A stretch of DNA of 64,000 nt. Origin: Riptortus pedestris (lineage: Eukaryota; Arthropoda; Insecta; Hemiptera; Alydidae). Position numbers and translations under genes: made by a program. The stretch's first letter is position 1. Each line of letters begins with the position of its first letter. Of this stretch, positions 46,858 to 57,909 are shown in pieces. The stretch lies in the NCBI GenBank assembly GCA_019009955.1, contig CM032228.1, positions 203,780,501 through 203,844,500 on the forward strand, read 5' to 3'. Below the pieces are notes generated by a model. The model did not search any database and was not told the origin of the DNA. It worked only from the letters and a program-made list of their open reading frames with translations.

Positions 46858-47139
46858 ATTAAAAAAACTGTCTGTGTGTGCGCGCGCGTTTATAGTCGTA
46901 ATGCGGTAACTATATAACGGAATTTAAAATGCTACAGTGACACTCAGTATTTAAATAAATAATAAACACACTGGGTACATAAACTCATTTGGAAACGTTC
47001 GGAAGTTTTAGATAAAAGAAATGTAATAAGATATGTAATATATTGATCTCTTTAAAATAAACGTAAGCAATCAATTGCATCTCGGATGGAAAAAATCGCA
47101 ATTTCGTATTTATGCTCCCCCGCCTTGGATCACACCCAG

Positions 47140-47405
47140 ACCTCGGATTATACCCATACCAAAAATAGGTCCCTCGGGTTTTTAAACTATGGTAATTATG
47201 ATGATGGTCTACCATTGTTGTTTTCGAAACAATTTTTCGATTCGAATCATAACTCGGATATTCCGAAATCCTCCTTCTCTTAACCCCCCTCCACTCTTCA
47301 GATTTCAGCCATTAATGACCATGATGTGCAGTTTTACATTAAACATTTAAATATCGAGTTTTGTAACTATCAAATCAAAATTGTGACTAGTTACTGGGTT
47401 TAAAA
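47140..47405 (+). repeat. Family A core fragment
   Basis: TTCGATTCGAATCATAACTC, CTTAACCCCCCTCCACTCTT, AGATTTCAGCCATTAATGAC and TATCGAGTTTTGTAACTATC follow core order. Near 47190, GATGATGGTCTACCATTGTT recurs at 48556-48575, giving a shared internal phrase between copies. Confidence 0.7.
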
Positions 47406-47408
47406 AAG

Positions 47409-48150
47409 GCCGGCAGGGCATGGGCTGCGTAAACTAAGCACGTGAAGATTAATAACAGATAAACCTTACACACTGCTAACACAACACCACCTTGAATATT
47501 AAGTGAATAAATACAAAATGTAATAAGAAAATTTTTGCCTTTTCAGCGAGAAGCAACTCAAATGTAAATAAACGGGTCTGCCAACGGCTCTTAGGAAAGG
47601 AAAAACAATAGCTGATACTAATCAAAATATAACATATTCATCTTAATAAAAACTATGTACTATACCGCGTGTAATTTATAGTGCCTCAGAATAACTTTTT
47701 ATCTCAATCAATCAAATTTTAGTAGTCCAAGAATTTTAAGACTGGAGGGGGAGTGGGGGGGGGTGGGGGGGGGGGAGGGGGGGGTCACAACAAGATATTT
47801 GCTCTATCTCGTATATAAAAATCTCTCGGGAAAAACAATATTCGGTATTTACGCTTCGAAATTTAAAAAAATAAAATGGTTTTATTATATTAACTGAGTA
47901 TTGTTTATGTAACACGAGTTCAAGTGAGGGTTTATGAAGGCTGAAAACTGAAAAAATGCAAATATCTCGATAAAATATAGAAACTTTTTCAAATTTCACC
48001 CCCCCCCCCTCCCCCTGGTCCGATTTCAGCACGTCAACAAACTTAATCATTCTTTTTACATAAAACGTCTTTTCTAAATATCGAGGTTTTGGTAACGATC
48101 AAGCAAAAAATTGAGACAGCCAGAGCCGTAACAGACACACACACACACAC

Positions 48151-48198
<48 letters not shown>

Positions 48199-48357
48199 TT
48201 ATAATATACACACACTCCCACACAACAGTTTTTGAACGGACCTCATATTCGTCATCTACTAGGCGGGATTCGATGGACATTTGAAGAAAATTTTCGAAAA
48301 TCGCGTCATGAGTACAATCTCAAATATCTGATTTCCCCTAAGGGAAATTTCCTAAAA
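47409..48357 (+). mobile_element. Family A element, module 2, diverged left end
   Basis: The left end is decayed (GGCAGGGCATGGGCTGCGTA AACTAAGCACG). Module 2 includes GTAAATAAACGGGTCTGCCA and long G-runs at 47746-47783, and the core C-run is at 48000-48009. Then follow GTCCGATTTCAGCACGTCAA, a CA tract plus (TA)n at 48132-48192, GAACGGACCTCATATTCGTC and TCTGATTTCCCCTAAGGGAA ending near CCTAAAA. Open frames across it are fortuitous. Confidence 0.8.
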
Positions 48358-48475
48358 TACATACACAAGAACGGACCTCATTTTCGTCCTTTTCTAGATG
48401 GGATCGATGGATACTAAATTGTTCGAAAACCGCGTCATGGGTAGAACGCAAATAGCAGATTTCCATTTAGAAAAA
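48358..48475 (+). repeat. Family A right-end fragment directly following a complete copy
   Basis: AGAACGGACCTCATTTTCGT, GGGATCGATGGATACTAAAT, CCGCGTCATGGGTAGAACGC and AGCAGATTTCCATTTAG duplicate the segment between (TA)n and the hairpin end, immediately after the preceding copy's own end. Confidence 0.75.
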
Positions 48476-48534
48476 TTGGTTAAAATTAAATATTTCATTC
48501 AATAACGGAGTAGATTCATAATTTAGGTCCCATG

Positions 48535-48768
48535 GTTGTTAAAACTATGAAGATGATGATGGTCTACCATTGTTGTTCTGTTCTGTACATTTTTTGTATG
48601 TTCAATATTAAGCGTGCTTTGGGAACTTTCATGTTTTCAGCCTTCATTGAACCCCCTACTCATTGAATATTTACTTGGAAATAGAAAATATATGGTGCAA
48701 GAGATCAATAGTGTGCCATACCAGTACTGGGGAAATTTTCTTACTTATTCAGCCCCTGCGTGACGGGC
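48535..48768 (-). repeat. Family A left part, module 4
   Basis: TTCAGCCTTCATTGAACCCC, TTGGAAATAGAAAATATATG, AAGAGATCAATAGTGTGCCA and TTATTCAGCCCCTGCGTGAC match the module 4 end of 41965-42303. Confidence 0.75.
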
Positions 48769-48903
48769 TTTAGATAGGTAACAAATTGGTTCTACAAATT
48801 TCCAAAGAGGTATACATTCCCAGTTTCAAGGATACATGACATTCCGTTATAAAGTTACCGCATTACGGATACATACGAGCGCGCGCACATATACGAACAG
48901 TTT

Positions 48904-49038
48904 TTTTAGCAGAATTTCCCTTAAGGGGAAATCAGCTATTGAGGTCGTACTTCATGATGCGAGTTGTTGAAAAAATTTCTTCAATGTCCATCGATCCTAC
49001 CCAGGAGATGACGAAAAAAATGAGGTCTCGTTCAAAAT

Positions 49039-49098
<60 letters not shown>

Positions 49099-49712
49099 CA
49101 TATATTATTTGTCTTGTTAACGCTCTAGCGGTTCGCATTCTTGTCTTGATCTTTACCAAAAACTCGGAATTTAATCGTTTTGTGTAAAAAGGAAGATCAA
49201 GTTCGTTAATGGCTCTGAAATCGGACCAGTGGGATGGAGGGGTGCGGGGGTTTAGTGGGGGGATTTTTGAAAATTCCAAAATATCTCCGTTATTGTGCGT
49301 CGGGATCGAAAAATTTGTATAGAATAAATTCTTATTGCAAAAAAACTTTTTAATTTACTATATATATTGTTCTATTAAATTTATTCTGTATCTTGAATAT
49401 TAACTGAAGATATTTGCATTTGTATTCTGCGGTGTGGTCACCAGTAGGACTATGTTCGGACTTTCCGCCGAGATGCTCTGGTGGCCGTTTCTATTAACTA
49501 TTTCGTCCCTCGTGAATTAGGTTTATAGGTTAGGTCAACTCGTTTTTTTTGGGGCTAGAAACTACTGGGTTATTACGCTGCCCTAAATAATGTTTTAGGT
49601 TTTAGAGGTTTCTTACTATACTACAGTTGTTATTAGGCAGATTTTCTCCCCTATTGTAAAACTTCACGTGGGAAATCTGCTTAGTTTTACGCAGCCCCTG
49701 CGTGGACGGGAC
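48904..49712 (-). mobile_element. Family A element, complete ends, module 1
   Basis: Inverse orientation of the reference copy: TTAGCAGAATTTCCCTTAAG, GGTCGTACTTCATGATGCGA, CATCGATCCTACCCAGGAGA, (TA)n at 49038-49093, AACGCTCTAGCGGTTCGCAT, GAAATCGGACCAGTGGGATG, TGTGCGTCGGGATCGAAAAA, GTTCGGACTTTCCGCCGAGA, CTAGAAACTACTGGGTTATT and GCAGCCCCTGCGTGGACGGG. Relative to 12990-13714 it has many single-base insertions (for example GCGTGGACGGG for GCGTGACGG), often inside short homopolymers. Confidence 0.9.
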
Positions 49713-49726
49713 TTTATTGTTCTCAT

Positions 49727-49762
49727 TCGTTGAAAGAGAAACGGCCAAGGGTCAATTGATGA
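49727..49762 (+). repeat. Terminal fragment of the foldback MITE family
   Basis: TTCGTTGAAAGAGAAACGGC and CAAGGGTCAATTGATGAA match the left arm start of the 46543-46857 element. Confidence 0.7.
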
Positions 49763-50119
49763 ATTCTTTTATTTATATATTTATATCCATCTGGGTGTAA
49801 TCCGAGGTATTTCCCAAAATGGAAATCTGCTAAAATATGTTTTAGAGGCGCAGGAGCATAAATTCAAAATTTCGAATGTTTCCGTATTAGAGATGCAATA
49901 GATTTTTATCCGATTGCTTACGTTAATTAAAGAGATCATCAAATTACATATCTTATTACATTTTCTTTATCCGTAACTTTAGAACGTTTCCAAATGAGTG
50001 TATGTATTTTACTATTTCTTTAAATACTGAATGCCACTTTAGCATTTTAAATTCTTGGCACACAATTTTTTTAGCGAATTTCCTTCAAAATATTGAAATA
50101 TTGGTTCAGTGAAAAATGC

Positions 50120-50397
50120 TCAAGGAGATTCTCTGAATAGGCAGCTGTGCTGTGACGGTGAATTTATTTTTCTCTTTGAAAGTTTTATTAGCCCCTCAAT
50201 GAGTTCTGCGAACTCAATTCCAATAATATCCTTTCCAATTGGAGCAAGAAGTTTGAGCTGAATATGAGGTAGAATAATATTGGACGCAGGCCATGGCGGA
50301 TCACTAACAAGAACGGAAGCCAACTTGAAATACCATTCCTTGTTTGAGCAGGCCACCAAGAATTTAATTTTCTCCGGCTGCTCGTCAAAGGACAGAA
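50120..50397 (-). CDS. Probable terminal coding exon of an unrecognised host gene
   Basis: On the minus strand, AGTATTTCAG (acceptor AG at 50399-50398) is followed by 92 open codons ending at TGA (50122-50120). The first two exon bases complete a codon begun in the previous exon. The peptide contains SFDEQPEKIKFLVACSNKEW, SVLVSDPPWPASNIILPHIQ, LKLLAPIGKDIIGIEF and a basic tail with SKRKINSPSQ. It is free of low-complexity and repeat sequence and is more GC-rich than its flanks, as expected for a constrained exon. The composition looks like alpha-helical repeat protein, but I cannot name the family. No clear AATAAA follows the stop on the minus strand and no upstream exon is identified. A spurious open frame is the alternative. 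Confidence 0.45.
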
Positions 50398-50431
50398 CTG
50401 AAATACTTATTTACATTTGGTATAGTTGAAA

Positions 50432-50447
50432 TTTATTCTCCTCTCTC

Positions 50448-50502
<55 letters not shown>
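50432..50502. repeat. (CT)n microsatellite
   Basis: A long CT run with two interruptions lies just upstream (minus strand sense GA) of the exon at 50120-50397. An Arg/Glu-run open frame across it is not coding. Confidence 0.95.
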
Positions 50503-50504
<2 letters not shown>

Positions 50505-50599
50505 ACAATTTATAAATAGACACAATTCTTTTCAACCATTCAAAGGAAAACAAATAAATGGAAATATAAAGAATGCAAAGTGCCTTCACTAATTACATT

Positions 50600-53430
50600 A
50601 AATTGATTGAGCTAACAGATAAAATATTTTATATTCTACCATTGAATATTTTTAATATATCAGTTCAAGTTTATCAAAATTTACATAGATCCTGAGCAAA
50701 CCTGTGAAGTTCCTTAATGTATTCCCAAATAGGTTTCTTTCCTCAACTGGTCATTGATTGGCCTGTTCGCTTTAGCAACTTCCTTTGAATGTCTACCGCA
50801 ATAAATTAAATGTGGTAATGTTAAGAAGAAAAATTACATGGGCACAATTGACTCCGTTAGTTCAATATGTTAAAATATAACTTGGCTGTGCCTTGTCCTG
50901 TGCATTTTATATGTTCATTTTGACATCTGGTATTCTTGACCTAACAAGGCTGATATTGTTATACAATATTTGAAATAGCTAGAAAATTAATCCGATTAAT
51001 CGAGTCAATTTTACAACAACTTTCGTTCTGTATATTCGGCTATGACACGATTATTATTAGTTTTATTTGTATTTTTTTTTTTAAAATCTTCATCCGGTAG
51101 TAAATTCTCTACACCTTCTCTTACTATTTCATATGAAGCTGGTATTTTAAAAAATTTTCTTAATATAGTTAGGCACAAGTCTTGTTTGTAAGCCTACATA
51201 TTAAATGTTAAATAGTAAACAGAATGCTCAGATGTGATCTGAGTTGGAATGAAACACAATGACGTAATCTGCCATTTGTGTGACATTTCAGCTCTTGGAA
51301 ATTCTTTTTAGTGCCCGCAGCTCCGGCTGGACAGACTTATTTTTTTATTATGTAGTCCTTTACATTTAACTTGATGCACATTTACATAGGGAGAAACAGA
51401 GAACAAATTGCGCATAGGAGGTCACCTGAGTACAATTGTGGGATTACAAATATCTAAATGGCGTTCGATCACGGGTTATTGACTTACTTGTATTTTTATA
51501 CCAAAAAGTTAACTCAGAATACAATAATTTCCAATAACCATAATTGTAGAAAAATTATTTATTTTATATCACATTTTTAGTTTTAATATTTTATGAAATC
51601 TTTATATTATATTTTTAGTATAACTTTTCAATTTTTATTACTTTGTTATTTCATTTTTCAATTAGCGTGCTTCCATGTATTATTTTATTTTGTACGGTTT
51701 CACTTTTGTTCTGTTTATTCATTTTATTTATACGTAGTCTCTAAATTTTCTTTATTTCATTTAAATAGATGTGCTTTTGTCATGTGCTATTGTTTAAGCA
51801 GAAATTTTTGTTCTTTTCTTGATTTCAATTTATTCACTTATGTGGTATATCAGCAATAACGTAGTGCCCTCAAACGTCAATAAATACATTTATTAGTCGG
51901 TAGTTAGATTATATCCTATTCTGTGACACCTATTAAATAGTTAACGTATTATCGTAACCTATTTCATACAACTAATATATGTAATGGGCTATAAGTTGTT
52001 ATAATAATTAGGGACAAACTGATTTCAATTTATTTTTAATATAAACATGTTTCCCATAGTTCTAAAATTCGTTTTTGAATTTTGAGACATACGTAAAAAG
52101 AAATCTCATACTTATTGTGATTTACGCTGAAGAAATAGATGTTTGTCTGTACAAGTAATCAAAACATAAATTCCTACGAACATTCGTTAACAAATATCTA
52201 TTTAGAGAAATTGTATTCAGATAACGTGGAGAGTTGTTAGCATGAAGGAGAACGATTTCCTAAAAATACAAAGATTAATACTTCTGGATCAATCTTTTTC
52301 AAACCATTGAGTCATGTTCTTCGCGTGATGGACTCCGGATTTTCCCAGGCATTGACGAAGATTAGGTCTTATCTTGTGATACGGTGTGTTAATTTTCGTG
52401 TCTTACCTTCAAGAAAGACCCCAGATTACTATATTTATTGTTTAATGGTCGTCTAACAGCAGAAAGAATTGTAGAATGCTCCTCAAGCAATAAGTACCTT
52501 ATGTTACTTTGTTTATCGAACAATGTTATGTCTGATTAAGGTTGGACTGGACATATTTAATAATTAAAGGTTTTGATCCAGTTATTTGGATAAGACTTCG
52601 CTTTAGCACTCATGAATTAACGAACAAAAATGATAAATTTATTTTCTCGCTTTGTAACTAAACTCTAAAACCTAAATATATATGAATACAAAATTTTAAT
52701 AAATAAACTGAAAATATATTTGTTTTATTTTAGTTCTCTACTTGTTTTTCTAACTTAAATATCGATACGATTTTTCCTTGAATCAAATCTTTCATTGCAT
52801 ATTCCTGTCGACCTTAGAGAATAGAGTGTGAAATGACGTCATCAGAATAACATTCCGGCTGTAGGTTACAGCTTACTTCAAAGGACATCTTCTAGATGAA
52901 CTTTTTCGATAATAAGAATTTTATGTAGAAAAATATTTGATATAGCAAAATAATAGTTGTATGTCATTCGTATGAGTTGTATGGATCATTTTTAATTGTT
53001 GAAAAATAAAAATAATCAAATAACTCCAATACTATTTGAGTGATATATATGAAAGATGTAGTATCAGCATACATTTGAGCATTTAAACAAAGGAAATCAT
53101 GTCCATTCTCTTTATGGGAAATCCGCTAAACGTGTAGATGGTTCTGGTGTAGTGAAGCACGAAATGTAGATGTTGAAATTTGATTCTAACGAAATTGTTC
53201 AACTGTACTAATTTAAAAGGGCTTTCACGTTTACCTTTTCCTAACGCAAACAAACGGACTTCACTCGCGAAGTTTGTAAATACGGCCGAGTCAGGCAAAG
53301 AGGTTTTACATTAATCTACTCCATTCTTTCTCTTTTTTACTTCGAAAAATAATAAAGCCCAACTTTTATAGAGATTTTTATGCTCTTCTGTTTTTATTTT
53401 TCCTACACGGCTTAGCACACATTATAAAAA
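50600..53430. other. No supported feature
   Basis: AT-rich. A decayed family A terminus may lie at 51310-51340 (GCCCGCAGCTCCGGCTGGAC). Open frames at 51593-51859 (Phe/Tyr-rich) and 53083-53298 are unrecognised. Confidence 0.45.
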
Positions 53431-53436
53431 CTAGGC

Positions 53437-53541
53437 CTGATAACTCAGAAGTTTTAATGCTATCACTGGTTCTGATAACTTATAAGTCGGAATGCTAAAG
53501 TTGGCTCTGATAACTTAGAAGATCAAGTGCTCTCATGTTAT
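53437..53541 (+). repeat. Three-unit 35-bp minisatellite
   Basis: CTGATAACT(C/T)(A/T)(G/T)AAG begins at 53437, about 53472 and about 53507, each followed by a degenerate segment with (A/G)TGCT. Confidence 0.85.
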
Positions 53542-54235
53542 GGGATACATTACATTTTTTCCCTATTTATTCAGTAGTGTTGAGCAATACTAGGGCCGTA
53601 GCTGCGTGCCCCATTGTAGAGACGAATATACTTATATTTTTATATTGGGGGAGAACCTCAGGTGGTTAGGGTCATCTATTAACAGTTCATATCTATATAG
53701 TTGTTGGGGAGGGTACACTCAATGAAAGGAAATGTCCCCTTTTTTACCAAACTCGGACACCCTAGGAATCAAAGAACGTCTTTGACAAAATAAATGAATT
53801 GACCTTTATTATCAACGCAGAGACACAACAAACAACTAAGAACGCTGTACTTGGCTACTCTACAAGGAAGGAATCTATGAGGCGATCACGTTCATAAATC
53901 AACACAGATGTTTGAAAAACATATTCTGAATCTTGAGCAGAGAAATCGCCAAAACTTTGTTTCTAGGAAAATGGTAATACTGATTCGGTGTATATTTTGA
54001 GAAAACCCGGTAGTAAAAAATGTCTTAGTTTGTGCTCGGTAGGAAGGCCCTGGGAAAACTAAAGGTTTGCCATTAACCCAGAAGTGTCAGTGAAAAAGTT
54101 GGTCTGAACTGTCTCATAAAAATTTTGTGATAGCGACCACTTAGGACTCAATTAGATGAAGAAAAGCTTTCGAAAAGATATCATGAAGAAAGGAATATAT
54201 ATTTAAGTAATATATAATATAAATATATTCATGTA

Positions 54236-54236
54236 A

Positions 54237-54272
<36 letters not shown>

Positions 54273-55545
54273 CCCCACCTCTGCCCTCGCTGTACCTTTG
54301 GGTTTTCCCATACCAGCGGTCTCTATTTAATAAGAGATATCAAATTTTGAATAGATAAATTGGGCCAGGTAACTTAGCCTAACTCACCGAGCACGGCTAA
54401 GTATAAAAGTGTAACATTTGGAAGATTTAGTTTAAGTCCGAAAAGTCCTAGGGGAACCCGCAGCTGCGACTCCTTTGCCTCTGATCAAAGAAGTGGCAGC
54501 AAGAGCCTAACTAACTAGCCTAAACACCTAAAGCCTAAATACTAACCTAAACTCACATAAAACAATACATATATACATATAATTTACAAATAAATTCATT
54601 TTTACTTGGCTTTCAACACCTCTTGGGCAAAGGTCCTGAAGACTGAAAATCTATCAGCGTTGTTTACAAATATATGGTAGCTCTCAGGAGGCCAGTTAAC
54701 ATATGAGAAAGCACTCATTAGACGAATGCGCTTGGCATTGAAACGTGGATATTGGAGAATCACATGGTCAGCCGTATCCAACTCGCCACAGGTGCACAAT
54801 GGCGATTCCTTTCGTTTGAAGAAGAGGAGCTTGTTATTGAAGTCCCCGTGGCCACTGATAAGTTGGCTGGTGAAGTAATCTGGGACGTACCATGTCAGCT
54901 TAGTTCTGGTCCTGACATCTGGGAAAAATTTCTGGGTCATCCTACCTTTGCTGGAGTTGTTCCAGCGACTCTACCATTTGTCCCAGATGGTTTCTTCAAT
55001 ATGGTGGAGGGTTTCTCTAAGGTCCTGCTGTCCTATTGTGAAGATAGACTCTCCTATCTTGTACGGCAACCCCCTGACTGCTTGGTACATAGCGACCCGC
55101 TTTGCTACCTCCAGGTCTATCGGAAGCTGGCCAGCCATCATCTGCAATGCATAGCTCGAAACTGTCCGGTTGCCATTAGGAGAGCTTCTTTGGGCTTGGC
55201 GTAGAAGGTTTTTGGTCGCTTTCGACATCATTTGGGCTCAGGATGGAGCAGCGTAGCACACTATAGGGACAAACAAAGCTTTATATAAAATGCATCTGAT
55301 CTTATCTAAGTATAAATATATCGCGTCCTCACTGTTCTCCAATCTACTATATTGCTTCTTCCCGTTGGTTCCGAGCGTCCTCACTAAATTTCAGCCAACG
55401 TCATCACAAATCGACAGGATTGCTAACTTGCTTCTCCCATCGATCTCATGGATTAACCTTGTTAGCCCTGACGAACGGCACACTTCTAGTCGCTGAAAAT
55501 CTCATCTTCGTCCGCATTGTGCAAATATTAGCGTCTAAACACAAC
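54236..55545 (-). pseudogene. 5'-truncated R1/I-like non-LTR retrotransposon, C-terminal half of ORF2
   Basis: One minus-strand frame runs from about 55545 to 54602, interrupted only by stop codons. Read in order it has EVCRSSGLTRLIHEI, CILYKALFVPIVCYAAPS, a TGA near 55240, MSKATKNLLRQAQRS, TVSSYALQMMAGQLPIDLEV, ETLHHIEETIWDKW, a TAG at 54973-54971, SRWNNSSKGRMT, LISGHGDFNNKL, ESPLCTCGELDTADHVILQYP and a final LKAK before a stop. This is the RT thumb, then the linker and CCHH-like C..C....H..(Y/C) region of R1-type elements. Because the frame is retained, decay appears recent, with a few substitutions. About 330 bp of 3' UTR lead to a (TA)n tract at 54236-54271, which may be the element's tail. 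The 150-codon plus-strand frame at 54752-55204 is its shadow. Confidence 0.85.
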
Positions 55546-55549
55546 GTAT

Positions 55550-57770
55550 TCCAAAATACTATTTAACTTTAAATGTTAATCATATCGATACAGTGTTGAA
55601 ATCCACTGTGCTCCTTATAAAATATCTCACTTATTCAGCCACTAAAATATTTATGTGCTTATGGCAAACATCTGTACACTAATTTGATACAATATTTAGC
55701 CTCATAGCTAATGTTCCAGTGATATTTTCAAGAGAATGGAGACCCTTAACATTTTCTTTGGAAAGTATACTGGGTAACTTCATAACTTTGTAACTGTTAT
55801 CGAGTTCGGAGCGATTCCTAGAAGAGAAATTCCCTCAGGTGAATAATATAATTGAATATTGGCTCCGGAGGTTGCTTTACCTCTGCACGACTCCAATTCA
55901 ATAACTCCATTTTAAGAACTTCTACTAGAACTATATTTGAAGAATATATCCAACATGGCCTTTTGTAGTAAACTTTGGCCCTTATAAAGGTGTGAGTCCC
56001 TTTTAAGGACTAGAAAATTGTAATTTTAAGAGGACGATGTTATATCACATTGTAATATGTGTGAGGATGATAGAAGTCGAATGGAAGGCGGAGTACATAA
56101 AAATATATCATTTGATTCCTTTATCTACACCGAGAATATTTTTTTTCAAAAATGTTATCCAACTTCTTTATCTATTTAATTTCATTCATTAATTCATTTA
56201 ATGTTAAGTACATAATATTTATTCTTTCCTTTGTACTCTGTTGGGTCACCTTCTTTTGAGCACTTTTGCGTATTGAGTAAAGTTGGCACAATTTTAATTT
56301 TCCGCTGTAAATACTACTATGAATTTCCCTCCTGAACATTGCCCTCCTTACTAAATTTTCCATGATTCACTTTCGGACCTTCCAACGAAACATATCCTAT
56401 ACCTGCATATGTTGATATGTTAGTGCTTGCCAATCCGAGTCTTGCATAGCTTGATTTAATCTACTTAGTTCTTTTACTGTTAGTGTTTAATCATCGTCTT
56501 ACCTGATCCTCTACTATTCTGGTCCGAGGACACTGCATAGCCCATATTCTTGAATAATGAGTATATCAGTCACTCTATTCAGAAACGGTGTACAGTATTG
56601 AGCTATAATCATTTTTAATTAGCGGTGGGAAGTTTTCTATCCTAGCGTGAAAAATCACCAACTTCAAAGAGGTCTAATTGTATTTTAAGTTTAGTTCTAA
56701 ACTAGGACACTTCTAAGGATTTTCAACTACAAAGAATGCAATGAAAAAAAAAATGTTCATTCCTTTCTGGAGATGAAGCCCCTAAAATAGAGAAATGCAG
56801 ACGAGGAATAATTATAGTCTGTATTATTTGGGTTACTATTTCTGTAATTTGTATCCTTTTCGCGAGCTAATTCTTTACTCCAATAGAAGGGGGTCTATTG
56901 AAGTTTGGGCATTATAAGTATAAAAAAGAGGTTTCTGCTAAATGGGGTAGAATTCCTTCTATTGTGCTATCCCCTTTACTCTCAAATTGACTATCTAGGA
57001 AAAGGTCCATCTCCTCTCTCTATATACTCGTATTTCTCACTCCTTTTTTCATCCTTAGCTATTTATTTCTTACGACTCCACAGATCTATCCTAATTCGTG
57101 TTCACGTGAAACTTGAATGATTTTTTGACATCATTTAAAAAACCAAAAGGGGAACTCACGTGTAAGTTTAGATGTATAAAGTTCCTTTAAAACTTGTAAA
57201 ACCCAATAGCTTTTGACATTTTTTCATATCATATTTAGCGTTTAGACTCCAGCCAACCCAACATTTTCGAAGCTAAAATTAATAAACAAATGTCTTTCTA
57301 GCACATTCTCAAAAAAAAACCTGTTTATGGACAAAGAAATGTGGTTTTTGAGCAATGCGAGATAAAAGCGAACCTACATACGTATAGACGTCACACCGAA
57401 ACTAGTCACTTCAGGGAAGGTTAAAACGAACAATTCCATTGATATTTAAAAACAGAAAATTTTGGAGATTATAATCAATCTGTCCCTCAAGAAAAACTAT
57501 TTCATCCAGCCCTGGTAAAGGTAAATATATCGAATTGTCTTATTCGCGAGGTCGTTATTTTTTTTTAATTCAATTTTTTTTTGTGGTAATACCCTATAAC
57601 AATTTTTTGTTCTAAAGAAAAGCCTTATAGAACCAAATTTGTATTTAGTCTGTGTTATATCAGCATACAATATATTATTCAAGGAGTTTTGGAAAAAAAA
57701 ACATACGTTAAATATTTTACCGCATCAAAACTCGAAAATATTTCACCTTAGCAATGTTTTTTTGATAGAT
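55550..57770. other. No supported feature
   Basis: Open frames at 56172-56363, 56905-57120 and 57497-57682 have no recognised domain. No repeats identified. Confidence 0.45.
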
Positions 57771-57775
57771 AGATA

Positions 57776-57853
57776 GATTTTATTGGCTAATATATACATA
57801 TAGCTGAATCTGGCCCATTTAGTGTTAGTAATTTTACTAATAATATACAAAAA

Positions 57854-57909
<56 letters not shown>

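Noticed and set aside
1342..49187. A recurring protein-like motif around NGPHFRHLLG.IDGHLK in several small minus-strand frames (for example 1342-1605, 24103-24366, 31176-31457, 48232-48417)
   Set aside because: It is the translation of the family A right segment (GGACCTCATTTTCGTCATC..CATCGATCC). Frames are short, broken and start at different places, so it is not a protein domain.
54752..55204. 150-codon plus-strand open frame
   Set aside because: It lies antisense to the LINE ORF2 remnant, whose minus-strand frame has clear family motifs.
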